Source of the DNA: Lepidurus packardi
Lineage: Eukaryota; Arthropoda; Branchiopoda; Notostraca; Triopsidae
NCBI GenBank assembly: GCA_023053545.1
Contig: JAKZAN010000004.1
Coordinates: 10,602,001-10,666,000, forward strand
Direction of reading: 5' to 3'
Length of the DNA: 64,000 bases
Positions 26,427 to 37,900 of this stretch are shown piece by piece; positions within the stretch are counted from its first letter, which is position 1; each line of letters opens with the position of its first letter. The notes under the pieces were generated by a model. The model was not told the DNA's origin. It worked only from the letters and a program-made list of their open reading frames with translations, and did no database searches. The position numbers were made by a program, and so were the translations under genes.

Positions 26427-29400
26427 ATGCACGCTAATCTGAACTTCGAGCGCAACGAGTGGCGCGTTGCTCCCGACGAGACCATCCAAGTCCTTGATCC
26501 AGAGACGAAACGTTTACAAGTAAACCAATAATAAACATAAATCATGACAACACACAAAGAAAAGCATGCCCGATAACGGAAAGAGTAACAGTCTTTCAAA
26601 CCACAACTAGCCTCATTATCTTGTTACTTTTGCCTGATCCAGGAACTTTACTTGAACAGAACTTCACTTCAGAACAATTGGAAAAGTGCATTGGTGGCCA
26701 TCGTAGTCATTCTTGCGGTTTTGCTGGGAGTCTTAGCAGCTGTTCTAACATTGGGGCCTATTGACGAGGTAAAATATGTTCTATTTACTGAATAAAGGCT
26801 AGTTTGTTGGTAATAATGGGAAATGTTGTATCTAGGCTGCTATATGGCTACGCATTCCTGTAACCTTGCACGAAATTCTGGAGGAAGGAGAAGCGGCCCG
26901 GATAGAAGATGTCTACCCGGATGGATGGGCAGGAACGCACGGAGGAGTGGCAGGTGTATGGCTACCTGGTAATGTTAACTTTACTGCCCAGAAAACCGGC
27001 CTCACTTTCTCAAAAATTTGACCGCAAAATTGGCATTCTCTCGTACCCCATCAGGAGACAAATTGGCATACTTGGACGACAATGGGGGCATTAGCTTGCT
27101 CGATGCGTCACGGAAAATTAACATTGCTCTCGTTCCTAACTCCACTCTGGTAACAACAGCTTGAACTGAGAAGAACAATACTATTTCTTAATAAAAATAA
27201 ATAAATAATTGGGAATTAACTGATGAAGAATATAAGCAACATTATAACTTCAATTTGGAAATTTTCGAAATTTTTCGAAATTTTCGAAATTTTAAAGCTA
27301 ATTTTATTCCAGGATCGTTTTAGTACTAAAACGTTTGCAACTGAAATAGTTTGCTAAATAGTAAATTTTCCGAAATTTTTTCGAAATTTTCAAAATAGTA
27401 ATTTTATTCTACGATCGCATTAGTAGTAAAACGTTGCCAACTGAAAGAGTTGTTAAGAAATAATAATTTTATTCTAGGATCATAGGACATTTTCACTTCG
27501 TGAATGATTCTTGTTTTTTATGAATTTTATAGCGATAAATACGAAAGGTTTGACATTGCCTTTCAGCGAATAATATTTGTGATTGATTGGCCATTAGACT
27601 ATGCTTTGCCAAAATTTTGAATGCCAAGTATCGGTGAATACGTGAAAGAGCTAAGGTACTGAACTGCGTAACTAATGAAAAGGAACGAATTTATCGAGCC
27701 AAAAACTGTTAAGCGTAACAATAATTGCCAGTATTTTAGACTAAAGAGTTTCTGCTCCATAAACAAAAAATCTGCAATTATGCGCAACGGACTTTGTTAT
27801 GGATCCTTGAGTCACGAAGAGCCGTAATCAAACAAACATCCACATTAAACAAGAATTTTAGACTTTCAAACTTTCCTTTTATTTTTATTATTTTTCTATT
27901 ATTTAATTATAATTTGTAAACATAAAAACTCAAGTTAGTGTTACCTAATTTTATCCAAGTAACGTAGAAAGGAAATCTAATGTCATTCAAATTTTCTCCC
28001 ACCAACGTCAAAATACGTTTATATATAGAGACAGCTTTACACTCGGGATTTCCAACCGACTGCTGACGCAAGATTCGTTCTCTTCCGCAGCGAACTTTCG
28101 GCAGTACAAGGCCAGTACGGTACTGTGGCTCGCTACAGTGTGTACGACGTTCAAGAAAAGTAATTCAAGTTATCAGCGCAATCTTAACAACTCCATATAA
28201 AAACAAAGTTTTTTCAATCATCTAGTTATCATTTCCCAATTCGATTACACGCTAACGAGGTCCAATCCAGTTTACTGCAGTACGCAGGATGGGCAGGATC
28301 GTCTCATGCGATACTACTAGTACACGACAACGATGTACACTATTTATCCGATTTGGCCCAAAACACCATCGAACGCCTCACTGATACCGGAATACCTGGA
28401 GTTATTTACAACGGAGTACCCGACTCTATCTATATCGGTAAAACGCTGACTTTCCAACTCCTTTAATTTTCCTCAATTTTTTGCGAATTAAATCCAGAGG
28501 GATCAATGGGTGCCAAACGCATGTTATGGGCCAATCCTTCGGGATCTTTGGTAGCGTACGCCAGCATCAACGATTCCTTGCTGAACGAAGGACATTACAT
28601 ATGGTACCAAATGAAAGGCTCGGAACTGCAGGCTTCTCCCCATGCCCTTCGCTACGCCAAGGTAAACAGTGCCAAGAAAGCACTAGTGCGTATCTTATGG
28701 AGGGCTAATCCATCCTAATTCATAATTCCCAAGGCTGGTGGTCCATTACCTCAAATAACGCTCACTATCCGTAACTTGTCAACTCCGGACCAATCCGTGA
28801 CTATTCAACCCCCGTTTTCATCCAGAGAGTAATTTAAATCGCGTTACTTATTCTTTTTTAAATTAAATAATAATTTAAATTAAGCTATTTGCTGGCCGAA
28901 GTTCAATGGGATGGAGAGCTAAGTCTCACCGTGGCATGGATGTCTCGTGCACAAAACCATACCATTATAAACCATTGTCGCTCGCCGAGTTTCCAATGCG
29001 AAGAAGTACTTTATCAAAGGACAATAGCCACCAAAAAGCAACAAAATCTAGTTTTTCTTGATTTTTTCTTCCCATTAGGCGAGAAACAGTAACTAAATTA
29101 ATCACATAAGAAACTTAAAAAGGTGATCACGTGGCTTCCTGAACGAACCCACGGTACTCCAGAGTGCTTTGTTTACTGTATTAAGGCTCCCGTATACCTT
29201 AGCTTAGGGATGTGAAACAATCACAGATGGCGCTGATGTATGTTATTGTTTTACGAAAGCCTTGCGTAAGAAAGTTAATTGCCGGCTTGTTTTGCGTCTA
29301 AAAAGTACGAGTTACCACAATTTGCTGTAGTAGCCCGATATCTCAAATCAAGTCGTGGAACATTCAGAACAAGCTTTCTGGAAAACTTCAGGTTTTGGCC

Positions 29401-32090
29401 TGTCACGTCAGATTTGAAAGCCATCTAGAACAAAAATTTTCTTCTTTTTAGCAGCTAGTGCTCAACCTAGATATTTTTAGCTAGATATTTTTAGGCAACG
29501 TATTTCACCTAGTTGCAAACTTCATTTACATGTAACTAATGTATTATTCATCGGAAAGAAAAGATGGACTGGTTTTGCACTAGCTAATAGTATGCTCAAG
29601 CTTACTGTCAAAGAATTTTTGCATGAAATGTGCTGCTTTTAACGAAAAGTTGTTCCGAAATTCTCTGTGCTAACCGCCTATACCAAGCTAAGGTATACCG
29701 GAGCCTTCCCGTTCTAAGCGGCTTTACCAAGCTAAGGTATACGGGAGCCTTCCCATGCTAAGCGGCTTTACCAAGCTAAGGTATACGGGAGCCTTCCCAT
29801 GCTAACCGCCTTTACCGAGCTAAGGTACACGGGAGCCTTAAGCATGCGAATAAACAATAACCATGGTAACAAACGCCGTAAGCTATGTTATGCGAGTTTC
29901 ATGACGTCACGACCTAACTGACAGTAAACGGCTTTTTTTATAGACCAAAAAGTTCATCGTATTTAGAATGACAAACTACAAACGATCATACAAATCTGAT
30001 CTTGTGATTTTGGTGGTTATTGCAAATTCTTTTGTTTTCAAAATTTGACTAGATTTGAGTTAAACATGTTATAGATTTACATGGAGCAAGCTATCAGTCA
30101 TCACTGGCTAGGAAATCCTCGTCTGTTTGCGTCGTTAAAAGACAAAGGCAGTGTTTTATACGCAAAAGAACTTGAAGATGAGCACGGCGATATTTCCTTG
30201 CAATTAATTCACGTTCGAGGCAAAAACCACCGAGCTACGCCCTTGTACCATGATGGCGTGTCCGTCTGCGAGATTTTGGCCTGGAACGAGAACTCCCATC
30301 AAGTGTAAATAATGCAAGAAATATTGTCAAATGCAAAAAATAATTATTAAAAAATAAATAAACTCCAATCAATCTTTCATTTCAGGTTTTTCCTCGGAAT
30401 CCCTTTGGCGACCCCAGCCCAAAAGCACATTTACGTTGTCCCGGATGCTACAGCACCAACCATTGATCCCTTTAGCAGCAGCAGGAGTAGTAGTAGTACT
30501 GGTTTGGAATGCTTAACCTGCAAGTTGGGTCCCGAACAGTTTTGCCAGTACTCGAGAGCCGAGTTTAGCGAAACGACCCATTACTTTACGTTACATTGCC
30601 AAGGTCCGAACGTCCCGACTCATTTCTTATGGTCAAGGACCGACAACCAACCTATTTTGCCATTAAGGGGCAACGTCATCCTTCGCAACAAATTAATGGG
30701 CCAGTTAACTCCTCGTATGAGGTCCTTTGACTTTGAGTTGGCAGACGGATCCACCGGTCACGTACGACTCTACCTGCCCTTGTCATGGAAAGATACTGTC
30801 CATGAGCGTAATCACTTTCCGCTTGTGGTTGAAATGTCCGTTAATACTACAGAACATTTGAAACATTTAACTACCTATCTTTTCCTAATTCTTTGTTTTT
30901 TTTCCTTTGTTTTTGGGCCCGCTTAGAGCGGATTTTGACGAAATGCCGACCGTAACAGAGCGATGGACTAGAGACTGGGGCACTTATCTAGTCCTTAGTC
31001 ATCATTTCATTTATGCCAGGATGGAAGGTCGAGAAAGGAGACACGACAAGGGCTCTGTTCTATTGGCCATGGAAGATCATTTGCATATGATTAAGTGCGA
31101 CCATTTCTTTAATTTGCTATTTAGTTATTTCATTTCGAAATATCATTTGCATATGATTGCGTAACAAAATTTCTTACCTTTTTGAAATTATTGAATTAAT
31201 TTCGACTGTCATTTGTTTATAATTCTTTACTTCCAGCTTTCCTTTACTTTAATCCTTGACTTTGAAATACTTAAAGACGCACATAACTAAGTGAATGAAC
31301 CTAGCTAAGAAAGTTTCTTTGATTTCCAAAATTTTCTTCAATTTTTCATTCACTTCTTTTATTGGTAGTTTATTCTAAACCACACGAGTGATTAGCAGTG
31401 ATTATATCGAAGTTAGAGTCTTTTCAGCTTAAATTAAACCCTCCAATTCTTTTAGTGCCCTGAAAAAGAAATTGTGGTACATCGACGACACTAGGATTGC
31501 AGTTTGGGGGAAAGGGTTTGGCGGGTACGTGGCTGCAGCCATAAGGGAAGATGGCCGAAATGAATGGGTTTCATGTAGCATTGCTGTGGCTCCAATAACT
31601 GACTGGTTATTACACGGTATACAAAAACAGCTTCATATCGGACAAATTAGATATTTTTAAAGATCTATTTTTTTAATAGATTTTTTTAAATCTTTTTTAG
31701 AAGCAACGCTATCTGAGCGTTACATTGGATTACCCTCGGAGAACTACCAAGAGTACGTGACGGGGAATTTAGCTCGGTCAGTGAAGAGAATCCAGAATGA
31801 TTCTTTACTGCTTATTCATCCTAGTCCATTGGATCCAGTCAAGCAAATGCAAGCTGTAAAATTAGTCAAAGCTCTGACCCGCGAAGGAGTTCGGTTTCAA
31901 CAACAGGTAATAACTACATTTTATCGGCCAAGAATTCAGTTAATTATTTTTATAATTTTTCTTTCAAACTTTTCAGATGTATCCTCACGCGGATTACAAG
32001 CTCCTCAATGTGAAGCAACACATGTACCATACTATGGAACATTTTCTGGAGAAATGTTTCCGGGTCACTCCACTGCCTTTGAACTTCTAA
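26427..32090 (+). CDS. DPP6/DPP10: Inactive dipeptidyl peptidase, DPP6/DPP10 family
   Basis: This is a type II membrane protein of the S9B prolyl oligopeptidase family. Vertebrate DPP6 and DPP10 are non-enzymatic accessory subunits of Kv4 potassium channels; that role here is inferred. Fifteen exons join in phase: 26427-26519, 26643-26768, 26836-26968, 27055-27149, 28035-28159, 28226-28437, 28498-28661, 28734-28828, 28885-29005, 30075-30304, 30386-30835, 30927-31094, 31456-31616, 31701-31906 and 31977-32090 (830 residues). Residues 1-46 are cytosolic, 47-69 are a membrane helix (ALVAIVVILAVLLGVLAAVL), then comes the beta-propeller (ILLVHDNDVHYLSD, AFLVAYASINDSLL-like blade) and a C-terminal alpha/beta-hydrolase fold. 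The Ser elbow reads GKGFGG (689-694), so Ser is Gly691. The Asp position is Leu768 and the His position is Tyr800, so no triad remains. Exon 3 to 4 uses an 86-nt intron; reading through it would give a false frameshift. The start is the first Met after an in-frame stop. Confidence 0.94.
27150..28034 (+). repeat. AT-rich tandem duplication in peptidase intron 4
   Basis: The intron holds two and a half copies of a roughly 100 bp unit. The core attttattcyagatcg..ttagtartaaaacg occurs at 27,301 and 27,401, with a partial third copy at 27,466. Each unit also carries clustered TTTCGAAA palindromes (27,259-27,290 and 27,366-27,390). The rest of the intron is AT-rich with nothing else recognised. Confidence 0.6.
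29181..29841. mobile_element. TTAA-flanked non-autonomous element with tandem ends (copy 1)
   Basis: A 653 bp element (29,185-29,837) lies between two TTAA tetramers (29,181-29,184 and 29,838-29,841) inside intron 9 of the peptidase gene. The left end GGCTCCCGTATACCTTAGCT is matched, inverted, at the right end with about two or three mismatches. The right end is a tandem array of four 44 bp units starting at 29,668, 29,712, 29,756 and 29,800. Each unit contains a copy of the terminal-repeat sequence (aagctaaggtatacgggagcc). There is no coding capacity. Its flanks resemble another repeat in the window (compare 60,405-60,480), so it appears nested. A transposase of a TTAA-specific type is inferred. 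Confidence 0.75.
29999..30025. repeat. Terminal-repeat-like end inside intron 9
   Basis: The sequence cttgtgattttggtggttat resembles the right terminus of the THAP transposon at 47,045-47,075 and the ends near 50,695 and 60,655. Together with the CRE-like core at about 29,901-29,912 (catgacgtcacg), it suggests the relic of a short relative around 29,085-30,025, into which copy 1 of the other element inserted. Confidence 0.4.
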
Positions 32091-32145
32091 GAAGAACACA
32101 ATAGTGATATTCCAAGGAACATTATCAAGTTGAATGGATTTTTTT

Positions 32146-32151
32146 TTTATT
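32146..32151 (-). terminator. HSBP1 polyadenylation signal
   Basis: A minus-strand AATAAA at 32,151-32,146 lies 255 bp past the HSBP1 stop. Cleavage just beyond it would place the HSBP1 3' end close to the stop codon of the opposing peptidase gene. Confidence 0.5.
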
Positions 32152-32196
32152 CGATACACTGACAGTGATACGCCGCACATCGTCTAAGAAGCGGGC

Positions 32197-32261
32197 AATA
32201 AAACTCTGAACTAGCAAAACTTGGGAAACTTTGGATGAACTTTTTTGAGAAAATGAATAAA
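32197..32261 (+). terminator. Peptidase gene polyadenylation signals
   Basis: Two AATAAA hexamers (32,197-32,202 and 32,256-32,261) lie 107 and 166 bp after the stop codon. Either would put the transcript end inside the opposing HSBP1 3' UTR. Confidence 0.5.
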
Positions 32262-32405
32262 GTTGTGCAAGGAATGAAGACAAAATGGTCGAGGTGCAAC
32301 TGACGACATGTAATAATGGCAAAGAAACAGGCAAGAGTCATGCCGTATGTTTGCAATGAAAAAGTAGCAAAATTATCAGCCTGGAAAAGGCTTGCATATA
32401 TAGCA

Positions 32406-32900
32406 TTATTTGGTGGTAGAACTGCCTCCTTCAACTCCAGCTTGGGTCATAAGATCGCCAATATTGCGCTCTAGATCTTCGATCCGCGTTCCCATCTCAT
32501 CAAGTAAAGTCTTAGTTAAGGAGTTTGAACGTTTTAAATGCTGAAATTTCAATCCAAAGGATTCAAAGTGGGTTTTCAAAGGTTGTTATAGTATAGTTTT
32601 TAAGATAAAATGTGTAAGATGAAAGGATATTTCTTGACAAGACCTGATCTGACATGGCTTGAAACTTGTCTTGCATCTGTTGGAGTAAAGTTTGTACCTA
32701 GAAGCAAAAGTCGCATACCTTAAGTGTTAAGAGTTTAAATGGGATGAAAATGTTAGTGTAATCCTTACGAAATGGGTCAGTTCTTGAAGATTCTTAAGTT
32801 CTGGAGTCGAGCCATCTAGTCTGGCATCAGCATTATCGACTGCCAAAGCTCCTTCCAAGCCAGAGGCAGGGGAAATCTCATGAACGCGATTGTCAGCCAT
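32406..32900 (-). CDS. HSBP1: Heat shock factor-binding protein 1
   Basis: This small trimeric coiled-coil protein is known to bind the HSF1 trimerisation region and dampen the heat-shock response. Exons on the minus strand are 32,900-32,769, 32,697-32,644 and 32,540-32,406, giving 106 residues against about 76 in human. Exon 2 encodes the signature VQTLLQQMQDKFQAMSDQ. Exon 3 gives LLDEMGTRIEDLERNIGDLM then TQAGVEGGSSTTK. Residues 1-36 are an acidic, probably unstructured N-terminal extension (ISPASGLEGALAVDNADARL). With the best acceptor (TTTCAG at 32,541), exon 3 adds HLKRSNSLTK between SDQ and the second half of the coil. That is about eight residues more than human and would disturb the heptad register; a downstream acceptor would shorten it by ten residues. 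The gene is divergent from NSE1 and convergent with the peptidase gene. Confidence 0.9.
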
Positions 32901-33854
32901 CTGGAATAAACACAAAACAAACGTTATTTCTTATCGATTATGTTAAGTAGTACCTAACACAAACATGTCTTTCAATCTTGCTCGTTTAGTTACCTCAACT
33001 TCTAATTAGTTTTAGCAGGTGTAAACACTAGACAACACTACAAGAGGCTTAGTGACACTATTCGGAAGAAAAATTTCTCCCAGTACGTGGTGCCACCTCC
33101 TGGTACAGAAAGCGAATATGAAGCTTAGAATTTGCAGGAATGTTAGGATTGGGGTGCGTTACTAGACGTCTTTTCGGATGACATCCACAAGTTGTCTACT
33201 TCGGGCATTTAGGTGCTCCTTTTGATGCCTTTTCGGAGCGAGTCTCCTAACCTAACCTAACCGAACCGAACCGAGCCTAACAAGAATTCCTTTTCTAACA
33301 AAATAAGTAAGTTATAGTCACAGTTTAACCAATAACAACACTAAAGGTCGTTTTGATACGCCCTAAACTCCAAAAGCCGGTCTTTGTATACAAGGTTGTT
33401 TTTGAAACGGCCTGAACGTCGTGAATGACCTGAACGAACCTAACCTAACCATGATGTTAACTTGGTGGACATTAGTGTCAGTTAAATTCAGTATTCATTA
33501 GTTCAGGTTCATAGAGAGAAAGCTCTATTCATACCCACAGCATGCACGGTTAGCGGTCAGATGGGTAAGCTTTTGGCAGGTTCGATCCTCCGAAAGGCGC
33601 CATAAAGTTGTTTCTGACAACACTGGATTTTTACTTGTTTAAAACTGACATAAAACGCCACCTATGTAAAGCTTCTAGAAAGTCAGAACAAATTTGTTTG
33701 TTTTATACTACCAAACAACACGTTTTAAATTACCCTATTTTTAAATACTTCTTGCCGCGGCAAAAGAAGGCAAAACCCCAAACAACGGGCTTTAAAAGCA
33801 ACAAGAGACAGATAATTTACTTCACCTGTCCTCTAGTTTAGTTAATGAGCAAGC
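32901..33854. other. Divergent intergenic region HSBP1 / NSE1, with CCTAA tract
   Basis: This 954 bp space must hold the promoters of both divergent genes. It contains CCTAACCTAACCTAACC followed by CCGAACCGAACCGAG at about 33,247-33,275 and a shorter CCTAACCTAACC near 33,438, resembling arthropod telomeric units. A B-box-like gttcgatcc lies near 33,581 without a complete tRNA around it. Confidence 0.5.
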
Positions 33855-34958
33855 ATGGAATACAGTAATGAGCATCGTAAGTTACTCCAGAAAATGCTGA
33901 TGGAACCGTCACAGTCCAAGGAGAGCTTTTACAAACTTTACCAAGAATGTTTTCATGAAGGTAAAATTTTATGTAGCTGTTTCTCACCTCTGATTAAACA
34001 GATGCCTTTTAGATGAGTCGGAAAACGGTGTGGACGACCGCACCATTCTAGAAACCTTAAAACTAATGAATACTAAGCTTCGTCCTTTGCGAATGGCCAT
34101 AAAACAACGTCGTTGCGAAGACACAGGGACGAATTGTATCGTCTTGATTAACACTACAGACTCGCTTGCTACACGGTAAATTTCAACACTGATTAGTGTT
34201 CGTCTTTTTAACGCCAATCTTGTCCTTTATTTGTTCAACTTGTTCTACTTCCATCTAGTTCATCTCCCGAATTTAAAACGACGGAAACAGAGCTGTTTAA
34301 GAAGATTGTGGAGGCAATTATCGTTTCAGAAAATGGCTCCGTTTCCTCAACCCAATGCCTCAACTTGAGTAACGGCGTGGAGAAATTGAGCAAGACAGAA
34401 AGACAGGACGCTCTTAATCGTTTTTGCGCTAAAAAGTGGCTTCAAGATGTATAACTAGCTCGACTTTACCTAGTCAGAGCAGCAATTAAACATCTCTTTC
34501 GCGTGCATGCTATCTAGAACAATGGCCGAGTTTCCTTAACGCCGCGGTCCATTTTGGAGTTGGATCCCATGCTCCGAGAATTGTACCCTGAGGAAGTGGC
34601 AGACTGCCGCCTGTGCCAAATGCTTTTAATTAAGGTAAAACTCATCCCGCCTCCTTTATATTCCGTCAGGCTTATGGTTTTTAATTATTAGGGCTGTCGA
34701 TGTTGCAATTGTGACACGAAGCTGCACCTGCATTGTATAGCGGAAATAACGCAGAAAACTCCCAAGTTTAAGTGCCCGGGATGCAACCGGCCCTGGCAAG
34801 CTGTTCATCGTCAAGATCCTCTCGATTCCACTCTTATGCAAGAAGATGAGTCAGCTATAGAGGAGGCTGATATGACCGACCAGAGTCAACCTAGCTTACC
34901 GTCAACCAGTCAGTCTAAACCTCGTCCTGGATCACGAAAACGCAAAGCTGTTGATTAG
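33855..34958 (+). CDS. NSMCE1: SMC5-SMC6 complex subunit NSE1 (RING-type E3 ligase)
   Basis: NSE1 with NSE3 and NSE4 forms the head-binding module of the SMC5/6 complex in DNA repair; its variant RING is known to give ubiquitin-ligase activity. Five exons, 33,855-33,960, 34,013-34,175, 34,259-34,448, 34,518-34,634 and 34,692-34,958, give 280 residues (human 266). The N-terminal winged-helix region begins NEHRKLLQKMLMEPSQSKES and includes YKLYQECFHE and LRPLRMAIKQRRCEDTGTNC. The KFCAKKWL-like helix pair (RQDALNRFCAKKWLQD) and LELDPMLRELYPEEV follow. The RING-like zinc cluster runs from C183-x2-C186 through C196/C197, C199, H204, H206-C207 to C220-x2-C223 with W227 after it. The last 50 residues are Ser/Gln/acidic with a basic end (SRKRKAVD), possibly nuclear targeting. 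Exon 2 uses the second of two AGs 10-11 nt apart, because the first leads to an immediate stop. Confidence 0.93.
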
Positions 34959-37900
34959 TGCAAGTGAACCTTTTCCATACCGTTTACACCCAACTGTTTT
35001 TGTAACTGTACGTGAAATTATGTGTATATTCCTACGTAATACAGTATTGCTTAATCCGAACGGGTCTTTTTCTCGTAGTAGTGTGCTTGAAATGATCCAT
35101 ATCACGCTCTTCAATTGCCAGTGTTCTCGTTTCAAGGTCCCGTTATAATTCGAGGGTAAAGGTTAGCGCCAAGGCGTATAATAATACAAACAAATAAGAA
35201 CTAGCTAATGGGGGGTAGGTTTTAGGAAATGCCTTTTCCTGGTTCTCCTAGAGCTTATACTTACGTTATTAGACTTACCAAGGCTCCGCCCTTTGGGCAC
35301 ACCAGGGAAAAACAATGCTCAATAACATATTTTTTCCACATTTTTTTTTTCTCCACGGTTGGGAAAGACTGGGAGTAGGTCAGTACAAATAAAACGTGAT
35401 CCAAGGATGGGAAAATCTTTAAAAAATGCTACCTAGAGTTACCTAGACTCGAACAAAAGGTCAGCCAAAGATGATTATATCCACTTTTTTGCCTGGATTC
35501 TATTTTGTTCCTTCGTCTAAAGCTTAATTGTGGTGACAAGCTCATACAAATGACATGGGTCGGTTGAGGTTAGGGCCTGGCCATAAAGTATCTGTGCTAT
35601 TGCGGTTGGCATTTCCGGGTCAAATCATATCGTACGTAAAGTACAGTAAGTGTTACCTTGTCTCATTCCTTGCATGTAAAGTTCGTTAGGATTGAAAGAA
35701 GAAGATCTTCAAGAGGAAGGTTGGAATCGCAAGCAAGAAGAGACAACTTCTCGACGTTTGGGAACAACATGCTTGGACAGTTCGAAAATTGTACCTTCAG
35801 TGTTAAATCCGGTACGAAAACGTTCGGATGATGGGCTCATGAGCATCACATTGAGACAATTGGATGGCTCTAGGGCTCTTACCGAGTGTCCAGCGGTTTT
35901 CACCCAGAAAGAAAGACCACCTTGACACTGTAATCGCGGAAAGAAAAAAGGTGGTAGCGAATAATTCGTTCCGCATTTCTTGTCTTCACAATACTTTTCC
36001 AAACCATCCCTATAGGCCTTTTTCCCAACACTGACTGATCAACAATGAAAAGCCCAGCATAGGACGACTGGGCTAAAAGAGTTCATCGAATCCTTCCGTG
36101 ACACCCAAGCGATGCAATCAAGCCAAACAAAAGCTTCTCCAAACCCTTCATTATTATAAAAGTTTTCTCTGGTTAAGTGTTCGCATATTTTTGGTTACAC
36201 TTGATCGTCTATCATGAGAAACTGAGCCACCAAACACGTTAAAAGTGTCATCTTTCGGTCATCAACTAGAGCTTCTATTACCGGCCAGGCAATTACGACT
36301 TTATTAACTAACCAAGGTCCAATTTAAAACATATACATGCTCTTGTTTCAGCGTTTCGTGTGACGTGAACGTATATTTGAGGCCAAAAAGAGGCTAGTTT
36401 AAATCAAAAAAGCTTACAGAATGGTCGTAGAGCATGAATAAGCTCCAGGCTTCTTGTTTGTTGGGGAATTTAGGCTATCCTATTATTAACCTTTTGCCTT
36501 TTAATGGAGCTTAGGGGGCTGTTGATGACTTTGGGGTGAAATGAGAGTCTCAAATTCTTCTAGAGTCAAAGACAAAGAAAAAGAACCTCAAAGGGCCGAC
36601 TTTGATGCTACTTGTTGGCCATAAGGAAGCCCAAATAGCCGCTCATTTCCACAAGGTGCTGGGTACATTTTACGTATGCAAAAGCTTAGGAACACGTAAC
36701 TCCATATTTAGAAACTTTACACCTCTACATGACTTGGTTTACTTTTACCAGTCACGGAATCTGTCTCCTCCTTCTTTCTCCTTGGCAAGGGTGGCTGAAT
36801 GTATCACACGACTCTCGAATGTTGATCGCCTAGTATAGATACTACAAAATGAAAAAGTAAAGTACTCAAATCAATTCCCAAACCGAAAAAACAGAATTTC
36901 TTAACTGAAAACTCGTTGGCTAACCAATTACGCTAACAATGAGAATTAAAGTTGACAAAGAAACGACAAAAAAACTAATTACAGTCACAGCGACCGTTCG
37001 CTTATAGTGTGCAGTAAATTGTCGTTTTTTCAAAAAATCCTCTCACGATTAAAGACGACAATGCTGTAGGGTTGACAAACAACAACGGACTTTGATTTCC
37101 CAAGGATTTTCGTTTTCCCTCGGAAAATTTCAATTGAAAAGCCCCCAATAACGAGAACGTTTTTGACAAAAAAAGGAAGATAGTATTGCTACCATTGAAA
37201 TATTCATTAGCAGAAAGGATCTCACTTCCCTTTTAAAAACTAGACTTCCTTTGGGGGTGACGACAAGAAAAGAGCTAATGAATAGTCAGTAATGGGTATT
37301 GAAATACGCAACGTGAGGTCATTGCACGTCCAGTAAACACGGAAACCGTGCTTGAATAATAAGTCAATCTTGCTTGATCTTCTCCAAAGAAAAGCAAAAG
37401 ATGATGACCGCATTCTGATAGCTACACAATCGAAGCGAACTCAACTTTTTGGCGTATTTTGGTACATGAAAAGCCAGATTTGCACCACATTCTGGGGATT
37501 GAGTAACAGGACTTGACAGGATGCTTGATAACCGTCGTTTCTTTTACAAAAACTTCCATTTAGACGTAAAAACCCGGCTTAAATGATATACCTTTGTAAA
37601 GTGCATCACAAGTCAATTTTTACTCATTTTTTATTCTTAGAAAGTTCCATTATTCGATGGCGTTACTTGAGGTGCCCTAAATTCGCCGACTTTGATCGTT
37701 CGCTGACCAGGAACCGTCCATCGTTCTTCCAAATCGCTTCAAGCTATCGTAGCATCTTAAAGATTAATCTATCTCCACGCTCGTTTGATTTTTCCAATGC
37801 GCATTCTTACATGTCAACGAACACAAATGGCTCAGGCAAAAAAGTAGGGGATGGACAGTGAGTCTGTTTCGAAGTAGAGCGTCAAATGGGCCTCCGCATG

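Noticed and set aside
26960..27060. Apparent frameshift in the DPP-like gene at an A5 run, suggesting a pseudogene or a 23-nt intron
   Set aside because: An 86-nt GT-AG intron (26,969-27,054) joins exons in phase and gives GVWLPGDKLAYLDDNG, which fits the family.
33545..33605. tRNA gene suggested by ggttcgatcc and a gcgcc end
   Set aside because: The spacing between the A-box-like and B-box-like parts is too short for a tRNA and no acceptor stem pairs.
35692..35925. Charged 78-codon open stretch after NSE1
   Set aside because: It is open on both strands, has no motif and no partner exon; kept only as a note in the intergenic entry.
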